Source: Agromyces sp. S2-1-8 (GTDB lineage: Bacteria; Actinomycetota; Actinomycetes; Actinomycetales; Microbacteriaceae). From it: a DNA stretch of 64,000 bases. Location of the stretch: assembly GCF_021129215.1 (NCBI RefSeq), contig NZ_JAJOLP010000001.1, forward strand, positions 1,984,001 to 2,048,000. Reading direction: 5' to 3'. The position numbers were made by a program, and so were the translations under genes. Each line of letters opens with the position of its first letter. Position 1 is the first letter of the stretch. This document shows, piece after piece, positions 18,409 through 28,341 of the stretch. Under the pieces are notes generated by a model. It saw nothing but the letters and a program-made list of their open reading frames with translations. It did no database searches and had not been told where the DNA came from.

Positions 18409-18951
18409 ATGCTACGAGGCGGCAAGATCGGGCTCAGGGCCCGTCACGACGACGACATCCCGATTCTGCTGGCCGAACTGTTCGACGACCCGGTCAACTC
18501 CGCTCGCGCAGACGGCGGGCCGTGGCGCCCGCTGACGCCGGGCACGAAGGACCGCAGGCTCGTCGTGGACGACGCCGCCGAGGGGCTCGTGCAGTTCTCG
18601 ATCGTCGAGCTCGAGGGCGAGAGCCTCATCGGGGCGGCGACGTTCTGGGGCATCGACACCCACAACCGCTCGGCGCACATCGGGCTCGGCCTGCTGCCGT
18701 CGACGCGCGGGAAGGGGTACGGCACCGACGTGGTCGCGACGCTCTGCCGCTACGGCTTCGCGTTCCGCGGCATGCACCGGCTGCAGATCGAGACGCTCGC
18801 CGACAATCATGCGATGCTGCGCGCCGCCGAGCGCAACGGCTTCGTGCGCGAGGGGGTGCTGCGCTCGTCGGCCTGGGTGGTCGGCGAACACCTCGACGAG
18901 GTGCTGCTCGGACTGCTCGCCGACGAGTGGCGCCAGCGCCAGCAGGACTAG
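18409..18951 (+). CDS. GNAT acetyltransferase
   Basis: A 180-residue acetyltransferase of the RimJ/RimL type: LRARHDDDIPILLAELFDDP at the start, acetyl-CoA loop LGLLPSTRGKGYGTDVVATL, and NHAMLRAAERNGFVREGVLR at the C-terminal motif. The ATG at 18409 has AGGAAAGAG upstream. Its TAG stop shares the palindrome CTAG with the stop of the convergent acyltransferase. Confidence 0.88.
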   Translation: MLRGGKIGLRARHDDDIPILLAELFDDPVNSARADGGPWRPLTPGTKDRRLVVDDAAEGLVQFSIVELEGESLIGAATFWGIDTHNRSAHIGLGLLPSTRGKGYGTDVVATLCRYGFAFRGMHRLQIETLADNHAMLRAAERNGFVREGVLRSSAWVVGEHLDEVLLGLLADEWRQRQQD

Positions 18952-19523
18952 CCGCGCCCCGCCTCCTCGCGCAGTCGCGGCTCGACGCGCTGGTCGGGGT
19001 GCACGCCCGCCTTGTCGGCGTAGAACGCCCGGATGCGATCCATGTCCGCGGCGACGTCGCCGGTCAGCGCGAACGTCGGACCGAGGCCGGTCGTCATCGT
19101 CGTGCGGTCGACGTAGCCGAGGGTCACGGGCATGCCGGCCTCGCGCGCGATGCGGTAGAAGCCCGACTTCCAGTACTCGTGCGCACCGCGGGTGCCATCG
19201 GGCGTCACCACGAGGCCGAACACCTCGCCAGCGCGGATGCGTGCGACGACCTCGTCGACGACCCGGCTCGGATCGGCGCGATCGACGGGGATCCCGCCGA
19301 GCCCGCGCATGATCGGACCCCGCCAGCCCGCGAACAGGCTCTTCTTGCCGAGCCAGCGCACGTCGATGCCGAGCCGCCACGCGATGCCGAGCATGAGCAC
19401 GAAGTCCCAGTTCGAGGTGTGCGGAGCGCCGATCAGCACGGTGGGTCGGGAGGGCGCGGGCTCGCCCCCGAGTGTCCACCGGCTCAGGGCCCAGTAGAAG
19501 CGGGAGACGAGACGACGCAGCAT
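18948..19523 (-). CDS. 1-acylglycerol-3-phosphate O-acyltransferase-like protein
   Basis: A 191-residue PlsC-superfamily protein. Acyltransferase motif I is HTSNWD (residues 35-40, the HX4D catalytic pair) and motif III is PDGTRG near 107 (Glu replaced by Asp). It also has KKSLFAGWRGPIMRGLGGIPVDR between them. This subfamily is short and lacks clear membrane spans. It probably acylates a glycerol-phosphate or related lipid. The ATG at 19523 is preferred to 19628, which adds unlike residues upstream. Confidence 0.85.
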   Translation of the reverse strand: MLRRLVSRFYWALSRWTLGGEPAPSRPTVLIGAPHTSNWDFVLMLGIAWRLGIDVRWLGKKSLFAGWRGPIMRGLGGIPVDRADPSRVVDEVVARIRAGEVFGLVVTPDGTRGAHEYWKSGFYRIAREAGMPVTLGYVDRTTMTTGLGPTFALTGDVAADMDRIRAFYADKAGVHPDQRVEPRLREEAGRG

Positions 19524-19611
19524 CCCGCAAACGTATGCGACCGCATATGTCTGTGTCGGTATGCGTACGCCCCGGTATTCGACCCGGCCGAACTGCGGCA
19601 GGATGTCGCAG

Positions 19612-19926
19612 ATGAGCAAACCCGTCACCGTGCACCTGCGCTACGAGATCGACGCCGACAAGCTCGCGGAGTTCCGCGAGTACGGGCAGCGATGGATCCG
19701 ACTCGTCGATCGCCTCGGCGGCACCCACCACGGCTACTTCCTGCCGAGCGAGGGTGACAGCGACGAGGCGTTCGCATTGTTCACGTTCCCGTCGCTCGCC
19801 GCGTACGAGCAGTATCGCCGCGCCGCCGAAACCGACCCCGAGTGCGTCGAGGCGTACCGCTTCGCCGTCGAGACGAAGTGCATCCGCCGCTACGAGCGAC
19901 GGTTCCTGGCGCCCATCTTCGAATGA
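19612..19926 (+). CDS. NIPSNAP-like small protein
   Basis: A 104-residue ferredoxin-fold protein: VTVHLRYEIDADKLAEFREY at the start and CIRRYERRFLAPIFE at the end match the NIPSNAP/DUF1330-like dimeric alpha-beta barrels. No catalytic function is assured. An earlier ATG at 19561 would add 17 non-conserved residues and overlap a likely promoter, so 19612 is used. Confidence 0.78.
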   Translation: MSKPVTVHLRYEIDADKLAEFREYGQRWIRLVDRLGGTHHGYFLPSEGDSDEAFALFTFPSLAAYEQYRRAAETDPECVEAYRFAVETKCIRRYERRFLAPIFE

Positions 19927-19998
19927 GGCATGGCCCGCCCGCGCGAGTGCGGCCGCGACGGCCGAGCGCGCAGGGCACGGCGCTCAGTCCGGGCTGAC

Positions 19999-20004
19999 TA
20001 GGGT
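19999..20004 (+). promoter_or_regulatory. Candidate -10 element of the ABC-F gene
   Basis: TAGGGT lies 6 bases before the GTG start at 20011 with no Shine-Dalgarno, again the geometry of a leaderless actinobacterial mRNA. No convincing -35 can be seen. Confidence 0.35.
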
Positions 20005-20010
20005 TGTCCG

Positions 20011-21690
<1,680 letters not shown>

Positions 21691-21801
21691 GGGATCGGCG
21701 ATCTTCGCGGCCGCGTGCAAGACTCTCGGCACGGGTGACACAAGCATGGTGTGAGGAATGCCGATGCCGCCGTCGCCGTCGAGACGACCGAGGGAGTCGC
21801 G

Positions 21802-22344
21802 ATGCCAGCGAGCGCCGACCCGCCTGTCACGCCCGACGTCGAGGCCGCGGTGCGCGACGACGTCGCCTGGTTCACGGGTCTCGTGCGCACGCACTCGACC
21901 GCACTCGTGCGCTACTTCGCCCGGCGCGGGCCCCGTCAGGACGCGGAGGATCTCGCCGCCGAGGTGTTCGCCACGGCCTGGCGGCGGCGCGACGACGTTC
22001 CGCAGGGCGCTGAGCTTCCCTGGCTCTACCGCACGGCCGGGTTCACCCTCGCGAACCACCGGCGCAAGCACGTCGACCTCCCCGTCGAGGAGGTGCCGGA
22101 GGCCGGACGACCTCGCGTCGCCGACGATCCCGAGCTCAGTGCGCTCTTCGACGCCGAGCTGCGCGGCGCCCTCGCGAGCGTCGGCGAGCGCGATCGCCGC
22201 ATCCTGCTGCTGCACGCGTGGGAGGGGCTCGATGGCGAACAGCTCGCCGAGGTGCTCGGCATCTCGCGATCGGGCGCGGACGCCGCACTCTCACGTGCCC
22301 GCAAACGCCTTCGCGAGGCGTGGGGCGAGCGTCTGACCTTCTGA
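21802..22344 (+). CDS. ECF-type RNA polymerase sigma factor
   Basis: A 180-residue sigma factor. Region 2: RYFARRGPRQDAEDLAAEVF with ATAWRRRDD (about residues 35-66). Region 4: RRILLLHAWEGLDGEQLAEV and LGISRSGADAALSRARKRL (about 130-170). The ATG at 21802 follows AGGGAG; an earlier ATG at 21751 is possible and adds 17 residues. Its immediate neighbour is an acidic membrane protein rather than a classical zinc-finger anti-sigma, so its control may be unusual. Confidence 0.9.
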   Translation: MPASADPPVTPDVEAAVRDDVAWFTGLVRTHSTALVRYFARRGPRQDAEDLAAEVFATAWRRRDDVPQGAELPWLYRTAGFTLANHRRKHVDLPVEEVPEAGRPRVADDPELSALFDAELRGALASVGERDRRILLLHAWEGLDGEQLAEVLGISRSGADAALSRARKRLREAWGERLTF

Positions 22345-22436
22345 TCCTGCCGCGCTCGCGTGCCGGGGGCGCGCCGTGCAAGGTCCGACGGGTCCGAGAC
22401 ATATGCGATGTGTACCCACCACGGAGGCTGATCGAC

Positions 22437-24014
22437 ATGAACGACGACCGCGAACGCGACCCGAACGGGCCCGGCGAGCGCGACCCCGAAGACGAGTTCG
22501 GGTCCGACGACGAGTTCGAGCACGAAGGCGAGCTCGCGTCCGACGGCGAGCGCGAGCGCGACGGCGAGCCCGGGTCCGACGACGAGCTCGAGCGCGAGCT
22601 GCCCGCCGACGAGGCATCCGACCCGGTGGCGCTGCTGCGCGCAGCCGACCCGGCCGCAGGCGTCGAACCGCGCGACGGGTTCGCCGACGACATCGTCGCC
22701 GGCGTGCTGGCGGACACCGCGGTGCCGTCGGCCGCGGTGGACGCGGAAGCCGGAGGTGCGACGCCCGACCGCGGCGGAACCACCCCCGTCGCCGACCTCC
22801 GAGCCGAGCGCGCGCGCCGCAGGCCGCGGTGGATCGCGATCGCAGCCGTCGCGGCCTCGCTCGCGATCGTCGGAGGGGCCGGCTACGCCGCAGGTGCGGG
22901 ACTCAACGGCGCCTCGACGCTCGCAGGTTCCGCTGCCCCGCCCATCTCGCTGCCCGGCGCCGGTGATAGCGGCAGTGAATCGAGCGGTGCCGCCGACCGG
23001 CCGGTGACCGAGCAGGCGCCGGCCGTCGGCGGCGCATTCGACGCCTCCGGCAAGATGTCGGCCGACATGGCGTACCCGTACGGGTACGGGTACGGCCGCA
23101 ACGTCTTCAGCGCATCGGGCCTCTCGACCGAGTCGGGCACCGCGGCCGGCTACGGCTACGACCCGCGCTCCGCATCGAACGCAGAGACGGTCTCCGCGCT
23201 CGCCGCGGCGCTCGGCGTCGAGGGCGCGCCCGAGCTCAAGGACGGGGCATGGATCGCCGGTCCGCAGGACGGCACCGGTCCCTCGGTGTCGGTCGGGCTC
23301 GACGGCACCCTGAGCTTCTGGTTCATGAACCCCGCGCTCGACCCGTGGGCCGAGTGCAACAAGCTCCTCGAGGGCGCGACCGAGCCGGCTGCGCCGGTCG
23401 AGCCGTGCGAGCCCGCCGTGCCCGACCTGCCGAGCGACGCCGCAGCGGCCGATGCGCTGCGGTCGCTCATCGCCGCAGCCGGCGGAGACCCCGGCGCGTT
23501 CGAGTACACGACGGACAACAACTACGAGGGCGCGTTCACCCGGTCGGCGCAGGCCTGGCCCGTGGTCGACGGCCAGCGCCTCGACCAGGCATGGTCGATC
23601 GAACTGACGCCGCAGGGCACGTACAGCGCGAGCGGCTTCCTCGCCCCTGTCGTGCGTCTCGGCGACTACGAGATCGTGAGCGAGCAGGAGGCGTTCGAGC
23701 GCCTCTCCGACCCCCGGTTCGGCGCGCAGATGACCGCGATGCCCTACGCCGTCGCGGAGGGCGACTCCGTGGCGACCCCCGACGTCTACACGCCGCCGAC
23801 CGAGCCGCCCGCGACCCCCGCCGACGGCGTGCACATCTCGTGGCCGGTGAACGAGGTCGAGATCGTCGATGCCCGACTCGGACTCGCGAGCCAATGGCAG
23901 CCCGACGGCAGCGTGCTCGTCGTGCCGGCGTACGAGTTCACGGACGCGGACGGCGGCACCTGGTCGATGATCGCGGTCGCCGACTCCGAGCTCGACTTCT
24001 CGGCCGAGTCGTGA
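22437..24014 (+). CDS. Membrane protein with acidic repeat N-terminus (possible non-canonical anti-sigma)
   Basis: A 525-residue protein. Residues 1-60 are a run of Asp/Glu/Gly/Arg repeats (ERDPED, SDDEFEHEGELASDGE, RERDGEPGSDDELEREL), likely disordered. A conserved-looking patch DPVALLRAADPAAGVEPRDGF follows. A basic stretch RARRRPRWIAIAAVAAS begins a membrane span (about 122-145), leaving about 380 residues outside the cell, with two Cys in the CNKLLEGATEPAAPVEPC region, TDNNYEGAFTRSAQAWPVVD, and a C-terminal domain ending DADGGTWSMIAVADSELDF. The DPVALLRAADP segment followed by a span and an extracellular domain is the shape of an anti-sigma factor, but no zinc motif is seen. It lies 92 bases after the ECF sigma gene, with GGAGG before the ATG at 22437. 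A 12-bp terminator stem follows. Confidence 0.8.
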   Translation: MNDDRERDPNGPGERDPEDEFGSDDEFEHEGELASDGERERDGEPGSDDELERELPADEASDPVALLRAADPAAGVEPRDGFADDIVAGVLADTAVPSAAVDAEAGGATPDRGGTTPVADLRAERARRRPRWIAIAAVAASLAIVGGAGYAAGAGLNGASTLAGSAAPPISLPGAGDSGSESSGAADRPVTEQAPAVGGAFDASGKMSADMAYPYGYGYGRNVFSASGLSTESGTAAGYGYDPRSASNAETVSALAAALGVEGAPELKDGAWIAGPQDGTGPSVSVGLDGTLSFWFMNPALDPWAECNKLLEGATEPAAPVEPCEPAVPDLPSDAAAADALRSLIAAAGGDPGAFEYTTDNNYEGAFTRSAQAWPVVDGQRLDQAWSIELTPQGTYSASGFLAPVVRLGDYEIVSEQEAFERLSDPRFGAQMTAMPYAVAEGDSVATPDVYTPPTEPPATPADGVHISWPVNEVEIVDARLGLASQWQPDGSVLVVPAYEFTDADGGTWSMIAVADSELDFSAES

Positions 24015-24023
24015 GTGCACGAT

Positions 24024-24052
24024 GACGGGCGGCCCCTTCCGGGCCGCCCGTC
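24024..24052 (+). terminator. Terminator-like hairpin
   Basis: A perfect 12-bp stem (GACGGGCGGCCC / GGGCCGCCCGTC) with a 5-base loop lies 9 bases after the stop of the acidic-repeat membrane protein. No T-run follows, as is usual in this high-GC group. It sits 20 bases before the next gene. Confidence 0.6.
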
Positions 24053-24071
24053 GTCGTGCGAGGCTGGACGC

Positions 24072-24911
24072 ATGCCCGAGTCACCAGAGGTGCAGGCGCT
24101 CGCCGACGAGCTCGACGAGCGACTTCGCGGTCACGAGATCACGGCGGTCGACGTCGTCGAGTTCCGCACGGTGAAGACGCGCACGGCGCCGCCGACGTCG
24201 CTCGTCGGCGAACGCGTCGAGGGGGTGTCGCGTCACGGCAAGCTGCTCGACCTCGTGCTCGGAACGGGCCACCTCGTGGTCTCGCTCGGGCGGCACGGCT
24301 GGGCGCGCTACGGATCCGACGACGAGGTGGATGCCTCCGGCGACGGCCGGCCGCCCGCACTCGCGATCGTCGAGTTCGACGACGGCACCGCTGTCGAGTT
24401 CACCGATGCCGGCGAGTGGGTCTCGCTCGGGCTCTGGGTCGTCGACGACCCCATCGCGGTGCCGGCGGTGGCGAAGCTCGGGCCCGATCCGGCCGATCCC
24501 GAGTTCACCCGGGCCGACTTCGACGCCGCCGTCGAGGGGCGACGCAAGCAGGTGAAGGCCGTGCTGCAAGAGCAGGAGTCGATCGCGGGCATCGGCAACG
24601 CATACTCCGACGAGATCCTGCACGCCGCGAAGCTCTCGCCCGTCAAGCACGCGGCGGCGCTCGACGAGACGGCGCTCGACGGGCTGTTCGCGAGCACGGT
24701 CGGGGTCGTCAACCGGGCGATCGTTGATCGGCGGGGTGTGCCGATCGACCGCCTCAAAGCGGAGAAGGTCGCCGCCATGCGCGTGCACGGCCGGGCGGGC
24801 GAGGCGTGCCCGGTCTGCGGCGACACGGTGCGCGACTTCACGTTCGCGAGCACGACGGCGCAGTACTGCCCGACGTGCCAGACCGGCGGCGAGGTACTGC
24901 CGCTGCGCTGA
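24072..24911 (+). CDS. Fpg/Nei-family DNA glycosylase (copy 1)
   Basis: A 279-residue base-excision glycosylase. The N-terminus is MPESPEVQ (the family has PE at positions 2-3 as catalytic Pro and Glu; Ser4 replaces the usual Leu). The H2TH region is ESIAGIGNAYSDEILHAAKL. A C-terminal zinc finger has Cys at 246, 249, 266 and 269 (CPVC and CPTCQTGG). This subfamily of actinobacterial Fpg-like proteins usually removes oxidised pyrimidines or purines. A second copy lies about 6 kb downstream with cysteines at the same positions. The ATG at 24072 is required to put Pro at position 2. Confidence 0.9.
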   Translation: MPESPEVQALADELDERLRGHEITAVDVVEFRTVKTRTAPPTSLVGERVEGVSRHGKLLDLVLGTGHLVVSLGRHGWARYGSDDEVDASGDGRPPALAIVEFDDGTAVEFTDAGEWVSLGLWVVDDPIAVPAVAKLGPDPADPEFTRADFDAAVEGRRKQVKAVLQEQESIAGIGNAYSDEILHAAKLSPVKHAAALDETALDGLFASTVGVVNRAIVDRRGVPIDRLKAEKVAAMRVHGRAGEACPVCGDTVRDFTFASTTAQYCPTCQTGGEVLPLR

Positions 24912-24955
24912 GCGGGCACCCTGTCGTTGGGGCGTCGAAGCGTCGGGCGGGCGGC

Positions 24956-25171
24956 TCAGGCTGCGAACGGGGCGTGGGCGATGCGGACGCGGCTCGTCGC
25001 ATCGGGCGCGGCGGTGAACCGGCCGGGCTGCCCCTCGGGCGTCAGGTACTGCACGCGGATGCCTCGGCCCACCCGGGTGAGCTTCGTCACCTCGTAGGCG
25101 CGGCCGGTGGAGCTCACGAGCGTGTCGCCGACACGAAGTTCGCGAGTCTGCCGCAGTTCCGTGACCTCCAT
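24956..25171 (-). CDS. Small hypothetical protein
   Basis: A 71-residue protein, ELRVGDTLVSSTGRAYEVTK then a basic segment and FTAAPDATSRVRIAHAPF. The composition, codon use and the VGDTLV-type beta strands look like a small beta-rich domain, but no family is recognised. It is convergent with the glycosylase, 44 bases away. It could alternatively be noise in a poor region. Confidence 0.45.
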   Translation of the reverse strand: MEVTELRQTRELRVGDTLVSSTGRAYEVTKLTRVGRGIRVQYLTPEGQPGRFTAAPDATSRVRIAHAPFAA

Positions 25172-25289
25172 GTTGAGATGATCTCAGCACCCACCGACAT
25201 CGCATCCCGGGACCGTTCCGCGTTCGGCGTACGGGAGGCCTCGGGCCGGGCACGGGGTGTTCCGTCGTTCTCGGTCGAGCGGCGAGCAC

Positions 25290-25509
25290 GTCGGCCGACT
25301 GGGCAAGGATCGGTGCGCGCCCGAGCTCGATATGGGCGTAGGCGAGCGAGCCGGCGAGCTCGGCATTGCCCGCGAGGAGGGCCTCTCAGAGCCGTTCGTG
25401 CTCGTGCGCCTGCTCGTCGTCGCGGATCGCCGGCGATGATCGCGTGCAGGAGAGCGCGATGGACGCGATGGGCGAGCGCCTCCTCCCAGTGCTGGTTGAT
25501 GGTGCCCGC
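25290..25509 (-). pseudogene. Decayed C-terminus of a GntR/FCD-type regulator
   Basis: Below the amidohydrolase stop the minus strand still encodes protein-like sequence with no start. One frame reads INQHWEEALAHRVHRALLHA, and a shifted frame continues IRDDEQAHEHERL, an in-frame TGA (25386-25388), then EALLAGNAELAGSLAYAHIE and LGRAPILAQSAD. This alternation of acidic, His-containing helices is the pattern of the FCD ligand-binding domain of GntR regulators. One frameshift and one stop separate the pieces, and the DNA-binding half is missing. It is likely the broken regulator of the amidohydrolase island, whose two GntR-type operators survive at 26998 and 27082. Confidence 0.5.
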
Positions 25510-26979
25510 TCAGCCCGCCACCGGGAAGACGGGCGGGAAGAGCTCGTCGGGCGTGCCGTGCCGGGCGTCGCGCTCGCTGTAGCCCGCGCGCAGCTTCGCG
25601 AACAGCCGTTTCGTGTCGGCGCGCACCGCGTCGAGGTCCACACCGGGCACCCGGCCGTCGCGCATGACGACGCGGCCGGCGACCATCGTCAGGCACGCGT
25701 CGCGCGCGGTGCCGTTGAGCACGAGCGTGCGGATCGGGTCTTCGGTCGGCCCCATCCGCACATCGTCGAGGCGGAACGCGGTGAGGTCTGCGGTCGCACC
25801 CGCCTCGATCCGTCCGAGGTCGGGCCGGTGCAGCGCCCGCGCGCCGCCGAGGGTGGCTGCGTCGACGTAGGCGGCGATGTCGCCCTTCGCGAGGTCGCCG
25901 TGCTGCACCTTCGCGGCGGAGACGCCCGTGTCGATCCCGCGGATGAGGTCGGGCGGGAACGAGTCGGTGCCGAGCGCGAAGTTGACGCCCGCGTCGCGGT
26001 AGCGCGCGAAGTCCCAGAGCTCGGCCCCGTACCGGGCGTTCGTGAGTGCGCAGTGCACGATCGAGACGCCGGCCTCGGCGAGGCGGCCGAGGTCGCCGCG
26101 GTCTTCGCCGTGCACGAGGGGGTGCACGTCGATGACGACGGCGTGGGGCACGATCACGCGATCGTGCAGCAGGCCGTGCTCCTCCAGGTGGTCGAGCGGC
26201 GTGCGCCCGTACCGGGCGATCACGTACTCGCGCTCGAACTCGCCCTGCAGGGCGTGGATGCGCACGAGTGCGTCGCGCGCCTCGGCGGCGGCGGCCGTCG
26301 CCTCCATGAGCTCGGCGGAGAGGGTCTCGATGCGACAGGGCAGGAAGACGCCGGTCAGCAGCGGGTCGTCGAGCTCGCGGATGCCATCCACGAATCGGAT
26401 CGCGTCGGCGAGGCCCGCGCGACCCTCCTCCTCGATGAATCGGATGTCGCGGGCACCGGTCTCGTCGACGACGGGCACGCCCGATCGATACGACGGTCCG
26501 AGGAACCCGCGCAACCCGATCCGGCTCGAGAACTCGGCCATCGCGAAGAAGTCGTCGGCCGACTCCGCCCATGCGGAGTGCACCTCGGAGGCGATGGGCA
26601 TGTAGCTCGTGATGCCGTGCAGCGCGAGCTGCACGAGCGCGATCTCGCGGATGCGACGGCGCTCGGCCTCGGTGAACACGTGCGCTCGCCGGTCGAAGTA
26701 CTCGGTCGACCACTGCAGGCGGGGGCCGTCCTCGCCGCTCGACCACGAGTCGAGGATGAGGTGGTCGATGTCGGTGAGCGCATCCAGATCGATGAGCCCC
26801 GGCATGACGAGGCTCTCGCCGAGGTCGATGCGCTCGTCGACCTCCAGGTCGCGCGCGCCGACGGCGGGACCGGCGTACACGATGCGATCGCCCTCGGTCA
26901 CGACGGCACCGTCTCTGATCTCGGTGTGGCTCGTGCCGTCGAAGGCGAGCAGGTGATCGGCGGTGATCAGCGTGCGCAC
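25510..26979 (-). CDS. Amidohydrolase-superfamily protein
   Basis: A 489-residue metallo-dependent hydrolase. The fold's N-terminal strands (LITADHLLAFDGTSHTEIRD) precede a central barrel whose first motif reads GLIDLDALTDIDH, in place of the usual HxH. Later motifs are HALQGEF, VIVPHAVVIDVHPL, SIVHCALTNARYGAE and LGTDSFPPDLI (catalytic Asp), ending in the composite-domain GATADLTAFRLDD. It belongs near the ATZ/TRZ/guanine-deaminase-like branch. The changed HxH makes its metal site questionable. The GTG at 26979 with GAGAGGA upstream is preferred. It is divergent from a cytosine-deaminase-like gene, and they share two operators. Confidence 0.85.
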   Translation of the reverse strand: MRTLITADHLLAFDGTSHTEIRDGAVVTEGDRIVYAGPAVGARDLEVDERIDLGESLVMPGLIDLDALTDIDHLILDSWSSGEDGPRLQWSTEYFDRRAHVFTEAERRRIREIALVQLALHGITSYMPIASEVHSAWAESADDFFAMAEFSSRIGLRGFLGPSYRSGVPVVDETGARDIRFIEEEGRAGLADAIRFVDGIRELDDPLLTGVFLPCRIETLSAELMEATAAAAEARDALVRIHALQGEFEREYVIARYGRTPLDHLEEHGLLHDRVIVPHAVVIDVHPLVHGEDRGDLGRLAEAGVSIVHCALTNARYGAELWDFARYRDAGVNFALGTDSFPPDLIRGIDTGVSAAKVQHGDLAKGDIAAYVDAATLGGARALHRPDLGRIEAGATADLTAFRLDDVRMGPTEDPIRTLVLNGTARDACLTMVAGRVVMRDGRVPGVDLDAVRADTKRLFAKLRAGYSERDARHGTPDELFPPVFPVAG

Positions 26980-26997
26980 GGGTATCCTCTCGAAATA

Positions 26998-27011
26998 TTT
27001 GGTATACAAAA
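26998..27011. promoter_or_regulatory. GntR (FCD)-type operator 1
   Basis: TTTGGTATACAAAA is centred on GTATAC and resembles UxuR/ExuR-class operators (TTGGTATACCAA). It lies 19 bases before the GTG of the minus-strand amidohydrolase, where it would govern that promoter. Confidence 0.6.
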
Positions 27012-27081
27012 GATATCACCGTGGTTAATCCTGGGGTCACACTCCTGCGCAATCTCGTCCGATGCTGGAAAGTGTGAAGTT

Positions 27082-27099
27082 CTTTTGGTATACGAAAAG
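27082..27099. promoter_or_regulatory. GntR (FCD)-type operator 2
   Basis: CTTTTGGTATACGAAAAG has perfect CTTTT/AAAAG arms around the same GTATAC core as operator 1, 84 bases away. It lies 31 bases before the ATG of the plus-strand amidohydrolase. The matching pair marks a shared divergent regulon. Confidence 0.65.
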
Positions 27100-27129
27100 C
27101 CTTGGTGTCGCTACGAAAGGAACTCCAGC

Positions 27130-28341
27130 ATGCTCATCCGTGACGTCCGCCCCTGGGGCGGCGACCTCGTCGACCTCGTCATCGACGGCTCGCGCATCAG
27201 CGGGATCCGGCCCCACGACGCCGCCGCGGCCACCGAGGCGGACACGGTCGACGGTCGGGGCCGCCTCGCGCTGCCCGCGTTCAGCGACGTGCACGTGCAC
27301 CTCGACTCGAGCCGCATCGGCCTGCCGTTCCGCCCGCACACGGGTCGGCCCGGTGTCTGGGACATGATGATGAACGACCGGGAGAACTGGCGCAGCACCG
27401 ACGTGCCCCACGACGAGATCGTCGCCGGCACTCTCGAGCAGATGATCGCGAAGGGCACGACCCGGGTGCGGTCGTACGCGCAGGTCGACGTCGACTGCAG
27501 GCTCGAGAAGTTCGACGCGGTCGTCGCCGCGAAGGAGAAGTTCGCCGCGCACGCCGACGTGCAGGTCATGACCTTTCCGCAGGCCGGCATCCTGCGCGAG
27601 GCGGGCACCGTCGAGCTCCTCGAGGAGTCGCTCAAGCAGGGCGCCGACGTCATGGGCGGCATCGACCCGAGCCAGCTCGACCGCGACCCGGCGAAGCACC
27701 TCGACATCGTGTTCGGCCTCGCCGAGAAGTACCAGGTCGAGATCGACATCCACCTGCACGAGCCGGGTGAGCTCGGCGTGTTCAGCACCGAGCTCGTGCT
27801 CGAGCGCACGCGCGCGCTCGGCATGCAGGGCAAGGTCACGATGTCGCACGCGTACGATCTCGGCTCGGTGTCCGAGGCGGTCAGCCGCCGCCTCATCGAC
27901 GAGTTCGCCGATCTCGACATCGCGATGGCCACCGTCGCGCCGTCGACGACGGGCCACCTGCGGCTCGTCGACCTCGCGGCGGCGGGCGTGCGCGTCGGCC
28001 TCGGCGAAGACGGCCAGCGCGACTACTGGAGCCCGTACGGCAACTGCGACATGCTCGACCGCACCTGGCAGCTCGCGTTCGTCAACGGGTTCCGCCGCGA
28101 CGACCACATCGAGCTCGCGCTCGCCGTGGCGACCATGGGCGGCGCGAGCATCATGTCGCATGATTCGCCCCGCGTCACGGGTGTCGGCGTCCGCCCCGGC
28201 GTCGCCGTCGGCGACCGCGCCGACCTCGTGCTCGTCGACGGTGAGACGCCCACGAGCGCGGTCATGGACCGGGGTCGCGACCGCACCGTCATCCACGACG
28301 GCCGCGTCGTCGCCGATGGCCTCCGTGTCGTCGGCGCCTGA
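27130..28341 (+). CDS. Cytosine-deaminase-like amidohydrolase
   Basis: A 403-residue metal-dependent deaminase/hydrolase. The metal motif HVHLD is at about residues 57-61 (SDVHVHLDSSRIGLPFRPH), with further ligands at HLHEPG (about residue 206), SHAYDLG, and the catalytic Asp in LGEDGQRDYWSPYGN. The spacing and LPFRPH match cytosine deaminase (CodA) and related pyrimidine/isoguanine deaminases, though the exact substrate is not certain. The long open frame to the left is antisense to another gene; the ATG at 27130 has AAAGGAA upstream. It overlaps the MFS carrier gene by 26 bases, so uptake and hydrolysis are coupled. Confidence 0.88.
   Translation: MLIRDVRPWGGDLVDLVIDGSRISGIRPHDAAAATEADTVDGRGRLALPAFSDVHVHLDSSRIGLPFRPHTGRPGVWDMMMNDRENWRSTDVPHDEIVAGTLEQMIAKGTTRVRSYAQVDVDCRLEKFDAVVAAKEKFAAHADVQVMTFPQAGILREAGTVELLEESLKQGADVMGGIDPSQLDRDPAKHLDIVFGLAEKYQVEIDIHLHEPGELGVFSTELVLERTRALGMQGKVTMSHAYDLGSVSEAVSRRLIDEFADLDIAMATVAPSTTGHLRLVDLAAAGVRVGLGEDGQRDYWSPYGNCDMLDRTWQLAFVNGFRRDDHIELALAVATMGGASIMSHDSPRVTGVGVRPGVAVGDRADLVLVDGETPTSAVMDRGRDRTVIHDGRVVADGLRVVGA

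Noticed and set aside
25366..27129. Long open frame reading into the cytosine-deaminase-like gene from upstream
   Set aside because: It is antisense to the divergent amidohydrolase and crosses its promoter; the real start is the ATG at 27130 with a good ribosome site.
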